In this document: in pieces, positions 31,638 to 41,196 of the stretch
Layout: each line of letters begins with the position of its first letter
How positions within the stretch are numbered: position 1 is the first letter of the stretch
NCBI RefSeq assembly: GCF_038002605.1
Contig: NZ_JBBOCT010000001.1
Span: forward strand, 4,278,001 to 4,342,000
DNA length: 64,000 nt
Reading direction: 5' to 3'
DNA from: Bacillus sp. FSL K6-3431
GTDB lineage: Bacteria > Bacillota > Bacilli > Bacillales > Bacillaceae_C
The notes under the pieces: model-generated
Database searches by the model: none
What the model saw: the letters and a program-made list of their open reading frames with translations, nothing else
What the model was told of the DNA's origin: nothing
Position numbers and translations under genes: made by a program

Positions 31638-33428
31638 ATGATTACGTATAGAAATAGATTCAAGCACCTCTTGGTATTGTTGAAGCATTATATAAACACT
31701 CATATTATGGAAAGTATACAGCGGAAATTAGTCATTACTTTACTCATTGTAATGATGGTTCCACTTATTATCTTTTTAATCCTATCGATTAATATTGCTA
31801 GAGGTACGGTAGGGTCCTCAGAGGTCAAATCAAACATATCATTAGTAGATCTTTCAAGCGATTATATCGAATATCAGCTACAAGAATATGACCAACTGTT
31901 ATTTTCCTCATTAGTAGATGAGTTTTTGATTCCTAGTTTAATGAAAGCTGATGATATTAACAATACCAATCCGTTTAATACGCAAAATTATATTAAGGAT
32001 AAACTCTTTAATATGTATAATAGCAGGGATAGCATTCGAGCAATATCATTGACCTCTTACGAGACGGATAATAATTATCGTATTATCGATAATGAATTCT
32101 TTATTGAACCGTATTCACATTTATCACAATATAATAACAGTAAAGATGTCGTGTTTGGTATTGACGATAAATCGGACAGCTTTTTCTTTGAAAGAAATAT
32201 TTTTAGATTTGAAGATCGGAAACTAATTGGAAAACTAAAAATGAATATTAATTTTTCCCTGTTCGATCCAATTATAAAAAATCTTCAAAGCAATGAAGGA
32301 GAGCATGTTTTATTACTCAGTACTTTTGGTGATATCCTTTATAATCCCGATCAAGCTTATCTAGACGAGTCGGTAAGAAAATTAGCTGTAGAAAATATTA
32401 AAAAAGATTCATTAGAAAAAACTTTTGTTACCCAGGAACAGGATATTTATTTCTTTCAAAAGAGGCTTAATGAAAATATTATTATATTAAAAATAGTACC
32501 GCAGGAAATTATGAATATTGGTGCATCGTATATTCAAAAGTCAGGAATCATTATTCTAATAATTTCAATTTTTTTAACTGTAATATTATCTTTGTATGTG
32601 TCGAATAAAGTAACCAAGCCTGTAATAGAGTTATCAAAAGCAATGGAAATAGTAGGTGAAAACAATTTTGATGTTCAAATAAAAACAAATGGATCGGATG
32701 AAATTAGTATTTTAAGAAGGAAATATAAAGAAATGATCGGCAGAATTCGCAACTTAATTGAAAAGGACTACAAGCGTGAAATAGAAAAGAAGGATGCACA
32801 ATTTTTAGCGTTACAGGCGCAGATTAATCCTCACTTTTTATATAATACCCTTCAAGTTATTGGGGGGATGGCAATTAAAAAGGATGTAAAAGAAATTAAT
32901 GATGTTACACAAACGCTTAGCCATATGTTTCGCTATATCACAAAAAAACAACATGGACTCGTTTATTTATATGAGGAAGTAAACCATTTGAAAAATTATT
33001 TGCACATTCAACAATTACGCTTTCAAGATAGAATGTCTATTTATCTATTTGTAGATGATGAAGTGAATGACGGATTGATTCCATTGTTGACGATTCAACC
33101 ACTAATTGAAAATTGCTTTATTCATGGTTTTGATTCCAAAGTGGATGACTGCATGATAAATATAGACATTCAAAAAGTATTCGATGAAATCGAAATTACG
33201 ATTGAAGATAATGGTATTGGTATGTCAGAGGAAGATTTAACACGCATTCAAAGAAACCTTAGTTCTGGACAATTTGTTCAAGGTGAAAGAATTGGAATGA
33301 ATAATGTGAACAATAGAATTAAGCTTTATTTTGGAGAAGAATTTGGAATTGACTTATATAGTGAGAAGAATAAATATACAAAAGTCATTATGAGACTTCC
33401 TTATCAAAGGAAAGGAGTAGGCGTATGA
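31638..33428 (+). CDS. Sensor histidine kinase, LytS/YesM type
   Basis: A 596-residue membrane kinase. An N-terminal helix near residues 27-50 and a second near 295-318 enclose an extracellular sensing domain. A HAMP region follows (VTKPVIELSKAMEIVG), then the His_kinase motif QINPHFLYNTLQ with His399, and an ATPase domain with PLIENCF and EDNGIGMS. I chose ATG 31638 with GGGAG 6 bases before. ATG 31632 overlaps the ribosome binding site. It overlaps the response-regulator gene by ATGA. YesM-type kinases sense oligosaccharides. Confidence 0.9.
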   Translation: MITYRNRFKHLLVLLKHYINTHIMESIQRKLVITLLIVMMVPLIIFLILSINIARGTVGSSEVKSNISLVDLSSDYIEYQLQEYDQLLFSSLVDEFLIPSLMKADDINNTNPFNTQNYIKDKLFNMYNSRDSIRAISLTSYETDNNYRIIDNEFFIEPYSHLSQYNNSKDVVFGIDDKSDSFFFERNIFRFEDRKLIGKLKMNINFSLFDPIIKNLQSNEGEHVLLLSTFGDILYNPDQAYLDESVRKLAVENIKKDSLEKTFVTQEQDIYFFQKRLNENIIILKIVPQEIMNIGASYIQKSGIIILIISIFLTVILSLYVSNKVTKPVIELSKAMEIVGENNFDVQIKTNGSDEISILRRKYKEMIGRIRNLIEKDYKREIEKKDAQFLALQAQINPHFLYNTLQVIGGMAIKKDVKEINDVTQTLSHMFRYITKKQHGLVYLYEEVNHLKNYLHIQQLRFQDRMSIYLFVDDEVNDGLIPLLTIQPLIENCFIHGFDSKVDDCMINIDIQKVFDEIEITIEDNGIGMSEEDLTRIQRNLSSGQFVQGERIGMNNVNNRIKLYFGEEFGIDLYSEKNKYTKVIMRLPYQRKGVGV

Positions 33429-34507
33429 CAAAATTATTAATTGTTGATGACGAAAATTGGGTTCGGGATACAATAAAAACTTTGGTTACACAAGCATCAT
33501 CGCCTATTAAGCATATGGATGTTATGGAAGCTAAAAATGGAATAGAAGCGTTGGAATTAATGAAAATTGTACAGCCTGAAGTTGTTATTACGGATATGAA
33601 GATGCCAGGTATAGATGGAAAAGAATTACTTGAAATAATGGAAAAAAACTATCCCCATCTACCGGTAATCGTTTTAAGTGGATATCATGATTTTGTTTAT
33701 ACAAAGCAAGCAATCAAGTCGAAGGTGATCGAATACTTACTAAAACCTGTTGATGAAAGGGAATTATTTCAGGCGATAGAAAAGTCCATGGAAATGAAAA
33801 AAGGATTAGAACATCAACATATAAATTACGAGATGATATCGATTAATAGGCCGGAAATATCAGAGGTTATTCAGACGCATCTCAAGAATGTTTTCTTTGA
33901 TTTTAAAGAATTAAATGCATCCTTATTTTTGGCACATATGCAACAATTTTCAAATGAAACAAACAAATCCTTAAAGACGGATGAATCGTTCATTATACAT
34001 TTGCAACAAAAGTTTTTAATGACGATTGAAGAGGTTATGCGTGATCATCAGCTTCGCCTAGAAGATTTGAAAATAGACTTATTAAAGTTCTATATAAATC
34101 GATCTGCTAGATTTGAGCAAGTCATTGAAAAGCAAATGGAAATTGGACATGCTATTATCACTACTATCGAGAGAAATAGAAGCTTGAAGAAGAAGCTTAA
34201 TTTGGAAGAAATTAAAGATTATGTAGATCAGAACTATGACATTCCGGACATATCTTTAGATGTAGTAGCAAAAACCTTCTTTATTAGTAAAGAGTATTTA
34301 ACTACTGTATTTAAAAAGAAGTATGGTTACAATATTACCGAATATATCATTTCTTTAAGAATGGAAAAAGCAAAACAACTTGTAATGAATACAACGATGC
34401 AGTATAAAACGATAGCTGAAAAAGTGGGATATGAGGACCCCCCTTACTTCTACCGGGTATTTAAGAAGTACTTTCGTATATCACCGGGAGAAATGAGGAA
34501 AACCTGA
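33425..34507 (+). CDS. AraC-type response regulator (YesN-like)
   Basis: A 360-residue regulator. The receiver domain has the acidic pair in LLIVDDENW, the phospho-acceptor Asp57 in VVITDMKMPG and a conserved Lys in YLLKPVDE. The C-terminal AraC helix-turn-helix pair begins near 260 (DISLDVVAKTFFISKEYLTTVFKKKYG). It forms a two-component pair with the overlapping kinase gene. By family precedent it should activate a sugar uptake operon, most likely the ABC genes at 36235-39384, now separated from it by decayed elements. Confidence 0.9.
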   Translation: MTKLLIVDDENWVRDTIKTLVTQASSPIKHMDVMEAKNGIEALELMKIVQPEVVITDMKMPGIDGKELLEIMEKNYPHLPVIVLSGYHDFVYTKQAIKSKVIEYLLKPVDERELFQAIEKSMEMKKGLEHQHINYEMISINRPEISEVIQTHLKNVFFDFKELNASLFLAHMQQFSNETNKSLKTDESFIIHLQQKFLMTIEEVMRDHQLRLEDLKIDLLKFYINRSARFEQVIEKQMEIGHAIITTIERNRSLKKKLNLEEIKDYVDQNYDIPDISLDVVAKTFFISKEYLTTVFKKKYGYNITEYIISLRMEKAKQLVMNTTMQYKTIAEKVGYEDPPYFYRVFKKYFRISPGEMRKT

Positions 34508-34672
34508 ATATATTGTACCCTCCTTGTAAGCTAAACTCTCTGATTTTCGAGATGTAAATCTGCCAAATTTCCAAAAACCTACTGGGAATTAGGCTTTATT
34601 GAATATTCTGTATCCTCTTTTTTAGGTATTTTCAAAAAAAGACATGCGAAAGAAGCGTCACATATTTATTTT

Positions 34673-34903
34673 TTAAAAAGGCTGTTTTTGCAAACATTGT
34701 TGCTTTACCAAGTAGTGTGTGGTTGATTTCCGCTACAGTTGCTCGCTTTCCGCGGGGCGGGCGGTGAGCCTCCTCGGCGTAAACGCCTGTGGGGTCTCAC
34801 CTGTCCCGCTGATCCCGCAGGAGTCTCGCACTTTCGCTCTAATCAACCTTCAACATATTTTGTTTTAAAAGCAACAAACCTTTAGAATAGAGCCTTTAAA
34901 AAA
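34673..34903. repeat. MITE A (long form, 34722-34847) inside outer inverted repeats
   Basis: The inner unit runs from GTTGATTTCCGC to AATCAAC. It is framed by a second pair of arms, AAAAGGCT...TTGTTGCTTT on the left and AAAGCAACAA...AGCCTTTA on the right. The whole can fold into one long hairpin. No ORF is inside. Confidence 0.75.
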
Positions 34904-34929
34904 GATTAAGCCATTAAAGAGAAAATATG

Positions 34930-35420
34930 AACGTTAAGAAACGATAGTTCATCTTTTTGATGAGCATACACAGCGTCAATATCGGGATCCCTTCGGGAGA
35001 GATTTGTATATCAATTTTCGGGCTGAAGTTTTTCTTGGTTCGGACATTTAAATCGATGAAAGGCTCGATCTGGTAGTGATACAGCAATTCATAAATGGGT
35101 TCAGCATCGTGTGCAGCATCAAAAAAATTTTGCCGATTTTGCCCAAGGTAGTACGTTGCGAAAATTCAATAGCGCTGGCAACTAGGCTGACAGAATCATG
35201 CTAGGAAGCAGGTTGAAGAAGTCTTGGATACAACGGTAAATCGTATCAACTGTGCTGGCGGATATCATGTAAAAGATGGTATCCGTTGAAGTACTTTTCC
35301 CGTGAGCTGTCCCACCCTGATTCGATATCAGGCTAAGAATACTTGCGCGAGTGGTTACATTTCGTTAGTCCATGGGCATTGCAATCACAAGTTCGCTTGC
35401 TTCTGGGTTATCTAGTCGTT
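34930..35420 (-). pseudogene. Degenerate DDE transposase (IS4/IS1182-like)
   Basis: The minus strand reads DAAHDAEPIYELLYHYQIEP and FIDLNVRTKKNFSP near 34970-35150. Upstream is YFNGYHLLHDIRQHS, a stop, YDLPLYPRLLQPAS, another stop, and HDSVSLVASAIEF. This is the catalytic core of a DDE transposase with at least two in-frame stops and a frame change, so it is inactive. I cannot assign the exact IS family. Confidence 0.65.
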
Positions 35421-35862
35421 TCATAGGTGTGCCGTCTCTGGCAACACCTATTGGGTCCAAATCTCCGAGGAAGCCTAATTTGGCCGAAGTTTTCAAAAAA
35501 TTCACTTGGAACAATTCAAACAATTGGTCCCCTGGCAGCTCCTTTTAATTGGAGTCATACCGGAAAAAACGATCGATTAACTTTCTTACAATTCCCGGAC
35601 TTGAGAGGAATAATTTTTCTTCCTTTTTAGGTTTCTTCTTTTTATTTTTTTGCGCTTTGGTTTGATATAGGGCTTTAAATTAGCGTCTTCCCTTCCCTAG
35701 AGACGGTGAAAGAAGTCGTAGAAAAAGTCCCACCGGAACATCTCTAGGTTCAAAGCCACCCGGTGTAATTCATCCACCCATTCTGTGATACTAAGGGCTG
35801 GTTTAGCTAAGAGAAGCAGAAGGTATGAACAGTTTCCCTACCATGACCAAAAGAATGTCTCA

Positions 35863-35991
35863 GTTGACTGGAGTGGAAGGCGGCGACTCCTGGGGGATCA
35901 GCGTGACAGGTGAGACCCCGCAAGGCGCGAAGCGACTGAGGCGGCTCACCGCACGCCCCCCGGAACGCGTCCGCCTGGAACGGAAATCAAC
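35863..35991 (-). repeat. MITE family A, long form
   Basis: A 129-bp copy in reverse orientation. It begins GTTGACTGGAG and ends CGGAAATCAAC, with GAGACCCCGCAAGG and the GCTCACCGCACGCCCCCCGG block. Confidence 0.8.
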
Positions 35992-36160
35992 GGTGGTAGG
36001 AAGACACGTTGTATGTAGAGTATTTATCACATTCCATACAGAATGGGTAATTCTACTTATAAAAACAAGAAAGTCTTGAACAATCCGGCTTGGTGAATGC
36101 CAAGAGTCAATTAAGCTCATAGGAGGGAGTTTTATTTTGTGGATATTAATAAAGTACAAG

Positions 36161-36174
36161 TGTAAGCGATAACA
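36161..36174 (+). promoter_or_regulatory. Candidate cre (CcpA) site
   Basis: TGTAAGCGATAACA fits the catabolite-responsive element pattern well. It is 61 bases before the start codon of the ABC binding protein and about 30 bases before the TATAAT at 36205-36210. Confidence 0.6.
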
Positions 36175-36204
36175 TTTTCAATTTTCCAAAGTGACGAAAA
36201 GCAA

Positions 36205-36210
36205 TATAAT
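36205..36210 (+). promoter_or_regulatory. -10 box of the sugar ABC operon
   Basis: A perfect TATAAT with no good -35 hexamer 17 bases before it (TTTTCC). This is the pattern expected if an activator such as the YesN-like regulator is needed. Confidence 0.45.
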
Positions 36211-36234
36211 AGATATATATAAGGGGGAGTTAAT

Positions 36235-37515
36235 ATGAAAAGAATATTTATTACTATGCTTACTCTAATTTTATTTGGAGGTTTGCTAGCAGCCTGTGGT
36301 TCAAAAGGAGGTTCAGCAACAAATTCAAGTGGTGAAAAACTGGAGAAAGTTGATTTAAAAGTGTTTATCTCACAGCCCCGCTTTAAGAAACAGTATGAAA
36401 CTTATCTGGATCAATTTGTTGAAAAACAAAAAGAAGAAAAGGGTAGAGATATAAATATTAAGCTTGAGATGCCAAATGTCAATCAGGCGGATCAATTATT
36501 AAAAACTCGGTTGGCTTCTGGAGATAGCCCAGACATATTCAGCCTTCATGCAGGGAACGATCTCCCAGTATATGACAAAGCTGGATATTTGGAAGATTTA
36601 TCAGGCGAGCCATTTATAGAAAAATTATACGATACAATCACTCCAGGAGTAACAATTGATGATCGTGTGCTTGCTGTGCCTTTAGAAACAGTACAATGGG
36701 GTTTCTTGTACAATAAAGATTTATTTGCTGAATATGATCTCGAAGCCCCATCAACGATTAGTGAAATGGAAGAAGTAATTAAGACACTGGAAGAAAATGA
36801 TGTAACACCGTTTATACGCGCATATAAAGATGCTTATATACCGCAATTATTCTTGCCGATAACCGTCGGAGCAGCGGATATAACAACAAATAAGGGGTTT
36901 ATTGACAGCATGAATGAAGGTAACGGGAGTTTTGCTGATTTGAAAGATATGTTCCCTATTATAGATCTTGTTGATAGCCACGGAACTGATAGAGCGTTTG
37001 AAATTGGACAAGACCAAGGTGCATCTGACTTTGCCAATGGCAAAGCGGCTATGTGGGTACAAGGTGCATGGATGGCTGAATCTATTATGGCTGCGAATGA
37101 AAACTTTAACTTTGGAGTTGCAGCACTCCCTATTAATGATGATCCCAATTCAACATTAATAAATTTAGGTAGTTCCACATCTCTTGCTGTTTCAAAAGAA
37201 AGTAAAGTAAAAGATGTAGCGAAAGATTTTATTAATTATGTAATGGATGAAAAGGATTCAAGCGCATTTTATGAAAGCTTGGCATTTAACCCTATCTCTG
37301 ATTTGCATACTTTTGAGCCATATCCTTGGTTAGAGGATTCGAGCGCTTATGTTGCAGATGGAAAAGTATATCAAGATCCTACCATTCCATCTGCAGTAAA
37401 ATCTGAATCGGAAAAACTATTCCAAAGCTACTTCGCAGGCGATGCCACACAAGAAGCCGTAATCAAAGGACTCGATCGCGCATGGGAGCAATACTTAAAA
37501 ATAAATAAAAAATAA
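36235..37515 (+). CDS. Sugar ABC transporter substrate-binding lipoprotein
   Basis: A 426-residue family 1 extracellular solute-binding protein. The signal peptide ends in LLAAC with Cys21, followed by a Gly/Ser-rich linker. The binding fold is visible in VNQADQLLKTRLASGDSPDIF and the later WVQGAWMAES. AAGGGGGAG stands before ATG 36235. It is first in a three-gene importer and is followed by a hairpin at 37554-37578 that could raise its level above that of the permeases. The sugar is unknown. The YesMN-type regulator nearby hints at an oligosaccharide. Confidence 0.92.
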   Translation: MKRIFITMLTLILFGGLLAACGSKGGSATNSSGEKLEKVDLKVFISQPRFKKQYETYLDQFVEKQKEEKGRDINIKLEMPNVNQADQLLKTRLASGDSPDIFSLHAGNDLPVYDKAGYLEDLSGEPFIEKLYDTITPGVTIDDRVLAVPLETVQWGFLYNKDLFAEYDLEAPSTISEMEEVIKTLEENDVTPFIRAYKDAYIPQLFLPITVGAADITTNKGFIDSMNEGNGSFADLKDMFPIIDLVDSHGTDRAFEIGQDQGASDFANGKAAMWVQGAWMAESIMAANENFNFGVAALPINDDPNSTLINLGSSTSLAVSKESKVKDVAKDFINYVMDEKDSSAFYESLAFNPISDLHTFEPYPWLEDSSAYVADGKVYQDPTIPSAVKSESEKLFQSYFAGDATQEAVIKGLDRAWEQYLKINKK

Positions 37516-37553
37516 CCAGAATTGATTAGAAGCACGAGTTAGAGTGAGTAAAG

Positions 37554-37578
37554 GAAGATAGCGACGATGCTATCTTTC
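37554..37578 (+). promoter_or_regulatory. Intercistronic hairpin after the binding-protein gene
   Basis: GAAGATAGC and GCTATCTTTC form a stem without a long T-run. It sits in the 100-base gap between the binding-protein and first permease genes. Such stems often protect the upstream mRNA. Confidence 0.5.
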
Positions 37579-37615
37579 TATACTCTGGAATGAAGACTGG
37601 AAAGGAATGAATCCT

Positions 37616-38563
37616 ATGTCTGTGAAAGAGCCAGTAATAGAAACACGCAACAGGACCTCTATTGATTTAGCAATTCCTAAAAAAAGTAGTTTTAAAAAGA
37701 AGTACCTAAGTTTACTATTATTCGTATCACCCGCATTTCTATTTTATCTTTTGTTTTTATTTATCCCCACTATCGGTGCAGGTGTGTATAGTTTTACGGA
37801 TTGGAATGGCTTGAATCCGAATTATGCATTCGTCGGATTCAGCAATTATATAGAAGCATTTAAAGAAGATATAGCTTTTAGACATTCATTTTTATTTACT
37901 TTAAGGTATACAGTGTTTGTGTTTATTATCCAAAACGTAGTTGCACTTACGCTAGCTTTACTAATTGAATCAAAAACTAGATCAAAAGGCTTTTTTAGAA
38001 CTATTTTCTTTATGCCTAATATGCTCAGTTTAATAATAAGTGCATTAATGTTTTCATTTATTTTTACAAATGTACTACCAGAGCTTTCTCAAAAGGCTTT
38101 ACTTACAGTACTTGATCAACCTTGGATTGGTGATGCTAGAGTTTCATTCTATTCGATTTTGATTGTTTCACTATGGCAAGGGATTGGATACATGATGGTT
38201 ATTTATATGGCTGCCTTACAGGGAGTGCCAAAGCATTTAAAAGAAGCTGCGATGATTGATGGAGCAAATGTCTTCCAAAGACTAAGACATGTAATTCTCC
38301 CAATGATTATGCACGCTATCACAATTTGTTCCTTTTTAACATTAAATGGAGCGTTTAAAGTATTCGATGTTGTTTACGCTTTAACGCAAGGTGGTCCAGG
38401 AACTTCTACACAAGTAATTGCTTTAAATATTTATGAAGAAGCGTTCTCGAATAACTTTCGCTTTGGATATGCCAATTCAAAAGCGATGATTTTGTTTATG
38501 GTCGTTCTTATCATAACTCTTATCCAAGTTAGAGTAACGAAAGGTAAGGAGGTAGAAGCATGA
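37616..38563 (+). CDS. Sugar ABC transporter permease (MalF/YesP-like)
   Basis: A permease of about 315 residues with six transmembrane helices. The EAA loop reads EAAMIDGANVFQRLRHVILP, which docks on the ATPase. ATG 37616 has GGAAAGGA 9 bases before it. The ORF also allows ATG 37607, but this touches the ribosome binding site. The second permease overlaps by 4 bases. No ATPase gene follows, so a shared MsmX-type ATPase is probable. Confidence 0.92.
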   Translation: MSVKEPVIETRNRTSIDLAIPKKSSFKKKYLSLLLFVSPAFLFYLLFLFIPTIGAGVYSFTDWNGLNPNYAFVGFSNYIEAFKEDIAFRHSFLFTLRYTVFVFIIQNVVALTLALLIESKTRSKGFFRTIFFMPNMLSLIISALMFSFIFTNVLPELSQKALLTVLDQPWIGDARVSFYSILIVSLWQGIGYMMVIYMAALQGVPKHLKEAAMIDGANVFQRLRHVILPMIMHAITICSFLTLNGAFKVFDVVYALTQGGPGTSTQVIALNIYEEAFSNNFRFGYANSKAMILFMVVLIITLIQVRVTKGKEVEA

Positions 38564-39384
38564 AACAGAACCGTGTAGCATCCATATCAGTAAATGTTAT
38601 TTTAACGGTTTGTGCTGCCATTTCATTCTTTCCAATCTATATGGCGATCATTAACTCCTTTAAAACACAAAGCGAAATTTTTAGTTCGGTTTTAACGCTA
38701 CCGACTTCATTAAATTTTGATAATTATATTGGTGTGTTTAGTGAGTTAAATCTGTTAGGAAGTGGTTTTAACACATTGATTGTAACGGTAATTGGACTTG
38801 GGGGCATTGTAATTTGTGGTTCTTTAGCTGGATATAAACTTGCTAGAACACGTGGTAAATTAAGTAATATAATCTTCATGCTTTTTATTGCTTCCATGTT
38901 AGTTCCATTTCATTCCATCATGATTACACTTAGTCAAATGGCAAAAGGTATTGGCATACAAGGCTCCTTACCTGGCCTAGGTTTAATATATATCGGACTT
39001 GGCGTAAATATGGCAGTCTTCCTTTATCATGGGTTTGTAAAATCAATTCCTCTGGAGCTTGAAGAAGCAGCAAAAATAGATGGTTGTAGTGACTTGCAAA
39101 TTTTCACCAGAATCATCTTTCCTTTGCTAAAACCAATTACAGCAACTATTTTGATTTTAAATGTTTTATGGCTTTGGAATGATTTCTTATTGCCTTTGAT
39201 TATGCTAACAGATGTTAATAATTATACATTGATGCTTTCAATCAATATGTTAATTGGGCAATATAACAGCGATTGGCCAAAAATATTGGCTGGCTTAGTA
39301 TTAACAGCACTTCCTGTTATTGTTTTCTATGCCTTTTTCCAAAAACATATATTGTCCGGGATTTCGGAAGGTGCTATTAAATAA
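38560..39384 (+). CDS. Sugar ABC transporter permease (MalG/YesQ-like)
   Basis: A 274-residue permease with six helices. The EAA loop is EEAAKIDGCSDLQIFTRIIFPLL. It begins in an ATGA overlap with the first permease, behind GGTAAGGAGG. It is the last gene of the importer and is followed by a hairpin at 39395-39419. Confidence 0.92.
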   Translation: MKQNRVASISVNVILTVCAAISFFPIYMAIINSFKTQSEIFSSVLTLPTSLNFDNYIGVFSELNLLGSGFNTLIVTVIGLGGIVICGSLAGYKLARTRGKLSNIIFMLFIASMLVPFHSIMITLSQMAKGIGIQGSLPGLGLIYIGLGVNMAVFLYHGFVKSIPLELEEAAKIDGCSDLQIFTRIIFPLLKPITATILILNVLWLWNDFLLPLIMLTDVNNYTLMLSINMLIGQYNSDWPKILAGLVLTALPVIVFYAFFQKHILSGISEGAIK

Positions 39385-39394
39385 ATAATAATTT

Positions 39395-39419
39395 GGGCTA
39401 TGTTCAAAGAACGTAGCCC
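39395..39419 (+). terminator. Hairpin after the sugar ABC operon
   Basis: GGGCTA-T-GTTC pairs with GAAC-G-TAGCCC. The following sequence GCTTGTTTGTTG is only modestly T-rich, so it is a probable but weak terminator. Confidence 0.65.
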
Positions 39420-39558
39420 GCTTGTTTGTTGTGAAAAAACTGAATATTCTATTCCCTGTAGGAAGATGAGACTATGAAAGAATCGTTATATGGTGTTGTA
39501 TAATACAATGTATATATGCCAAACGTTTAGAAGTAGATATATTAAAGGAGGAACGAAG

Positions 39559-41196
39559 ATGGAACCGAAAGGAATCTTCAATGGCTTTGATCTATCAACT
39601 ATTGAAAAAAATAGGAGAAATATGATTGTCCATGCTCTCCTTGGAGACAATATAGCTTTAAAAGAACTTCTTCATAATGATCCGGGACTCGCTAACGCCA
39701 ATTGGGGATATTTTACACCTATCCACTTCGCTGTAAGGTCGGGGCATATCGACTCTATCAAACTATTATTGGAGCATGAAGCAGATATAACCAAGAATCC
39801 TATCGGATGGTCCGATGACCTTATTACAAAGGCTAAGGATCGGGGATACAAAGAAATAGTAGACATTTTAGAACAACATCTTGCCAAAAGTTTTCAAGTC
39901 ACACCCGGTGGTAGCAAACTTGCAAATTTAATAAAAAAAGGTCAGAAAGAGATAATACTGCACGAATTGGATGAATGTCCCGAATCTGTTCATGCCGGTG
40001 ACGAACATGGTAATAGTCCTTTGCACTGGGCAGTCCTCACCCGACAAATATGGCTGATAGACGACTTGCTCCAGCGCGGGGCGAACATTCAAGCGAAAAG
40101 AGCGGATGGGGCAACACCTGTACATCTCTCAATACATGGTGACTATTGGTTTCGGTCTAATCGGGATTTAAGCAAACAAGCGCTACGTAACGAATGGTTC
40201 TTGGCAGGGTACTTGATAGCTCGGGGCGCTGAATACGATATTTGGATCGCTGCAGCTGTTGGCGACTCTGATCATGTCGAATCCTTGTTGCAAAGCGATC
40301 CGACATTATCTAACATGAAAAATTCGGTGTGTAGACGCCCCTTAGGCTACGCGGCCAGAAATGGACATACTGAAACGGTCAAGCTTCTGCTTAATTGGGA
40401 TGCTGATCCGAACGCTGAAGAAAGAGATGCATCGCGTGGAAGTGCACTTTGGAATGCAGCTGCTGGCAATTATGAGGAGTGCGCCAAATTGCTGCTGGAG
40501 CATGGAGCGGATCCAAATTCAATAGTGGAGGCAGGAAGCAACCCGTTATTTATAGCTATGAGTAATGGTCACACCTCGTTGGTGAATTTGCTTTATACAT
40601 ACGGCGCATCAATGAATCTCGATTCTGCCTGTTGTTTAGGTAGAATCGATTTGGTGGGAGAAATCATCAAAGCTAACCCTGCGTTGGTTAACGCTGGTGG
40701 TGACTATGGGCCACTATGTATGGCTGCAGGTTATGGACATATGGATATCGTCAAAATGCTTATTCGAAGCGGTGCTGATTTAAATGCGCCTTGGTACACG
40801 AATAATTACATTGGATATGCCTTGGATCAAGGACCTGAAATGGTAAAGTTTCTTCTGGAATCTGGCGCAGACTCAAATAACGCAAACTGGTTAGGTGTTA
40901 CCTACCTCCATAAGGCAGCATGGCTTGGCACTATAGAGTTTGCTCAATTACTTATTGACTTTGGTGCGGACGTTAATGTCCTTGATGAGGAGTACAATTC
41001 AACACCTCTCGGGTGGGCTGCGAAATATGGGCATATCGAGATGGTCCAGTTTTTACTAAACATTGGCGCGAATCCTCACCTTCCATTAGATGAGTCATGG
41101 GCACAACCACTTTCTTGGGCTAAGCGGAAAGGATATTTAGACATTGTCGATATGCTAGAAGATATAGATTTTTCAGCTTTGAATGATTTGACATAA
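39559..41196 (+). CDS. Ankyrin-repeat protein
   Basis: A 545-residue cytoplasmic protein made almost wholly of ankyrin repeats, about 12-13 units from residue 35 to the end. Examples are TPIHFAVRSGHIDSIKLLLEHEAD and PLGYAARNGHTETVKLLL. There is no signal peptide and no catalytic domain. ATG 39559 follows AAAGGAGG. An upstream in-frame start at 39490 has no ribosome binding site. Ankyrin proteins are protein-binding scaffolds. The partner is unknown, and it lies between the sugar importer and dgkB without an obvious operon link. Confidence 0.9.
   Translation: MEPKGIFNGFDLSTIEKNRRNMIVHALLGDNIALKELLHNDPGLANANWGYFTPIHFAVRSGHIDSIKLLLEHEADITKNPIGWSDDLITKAKDRGYKEIVDILEQHLAKSFQVTPGGSKLANLIKKGQKEIILHELDECPESVHAGDEHGNSPLHWAVLTRQIWLIDDLLQRGANIQAKRADGATPVHLSIHGDYWFRSNRDLSKQALRNEWFLAGYLIARGAEYDIWIAAAVGDSDHVESLLQSDPTLSNMKNSVCRRPLGYAARNGHTETVKLLLNWDADPNAEERDASRGSALWNAAAGNYEECAKLLLEHGADPNSIVEAGSNPLFIAMSNGHTSLVNLLYTYGASMNLDSACCLGRIDLVGEIIKANPALVNAGGDYGPLCMAAGYGHMDIVKMLIRSGADLNAPWYTNNYIGYALDQGPEMVKFLLESGADSNNANWLGVTYLHKAAWLGTIEFAQLLIDFGADVNVLDEEYNSTPLGWAAKYGHIEMVQFLLNIGANPHLPLDESWAQPLSWAKRKGYLDIVDMLEDIDFSALNDLT

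Larger units (their letters stand above)
34508..36234. other. 1.7-kb intergenic island of decayed mobile DNA
   Basis: No functional gene is seen in this stretch. It contains a MITE A copy with outer inverted repeats (34673-34903), a dead DDE transposase on the minus strand (about 34930-35420), a Lys/Pro-rich non-coding zone, a second MITE A copy (35863-35991), and the cre site and promoter of the ABC operon. Confidence 0.7.

Noticed and set aside
35427..35630. A 67-codon frame in the transposase relic region
   Set aside because: It opposes the direction of the dead transposase, has no ribosome binding site and no recognisable domain.
35825..36079. An 84-codon frame on the plus strand across MITE A
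   Set aside because: The encoded text is the translation of the MITE itself. A related frame (TVDFRSERTLSGGRAVS) at 59745-60023 arises from the other copy in the same way.
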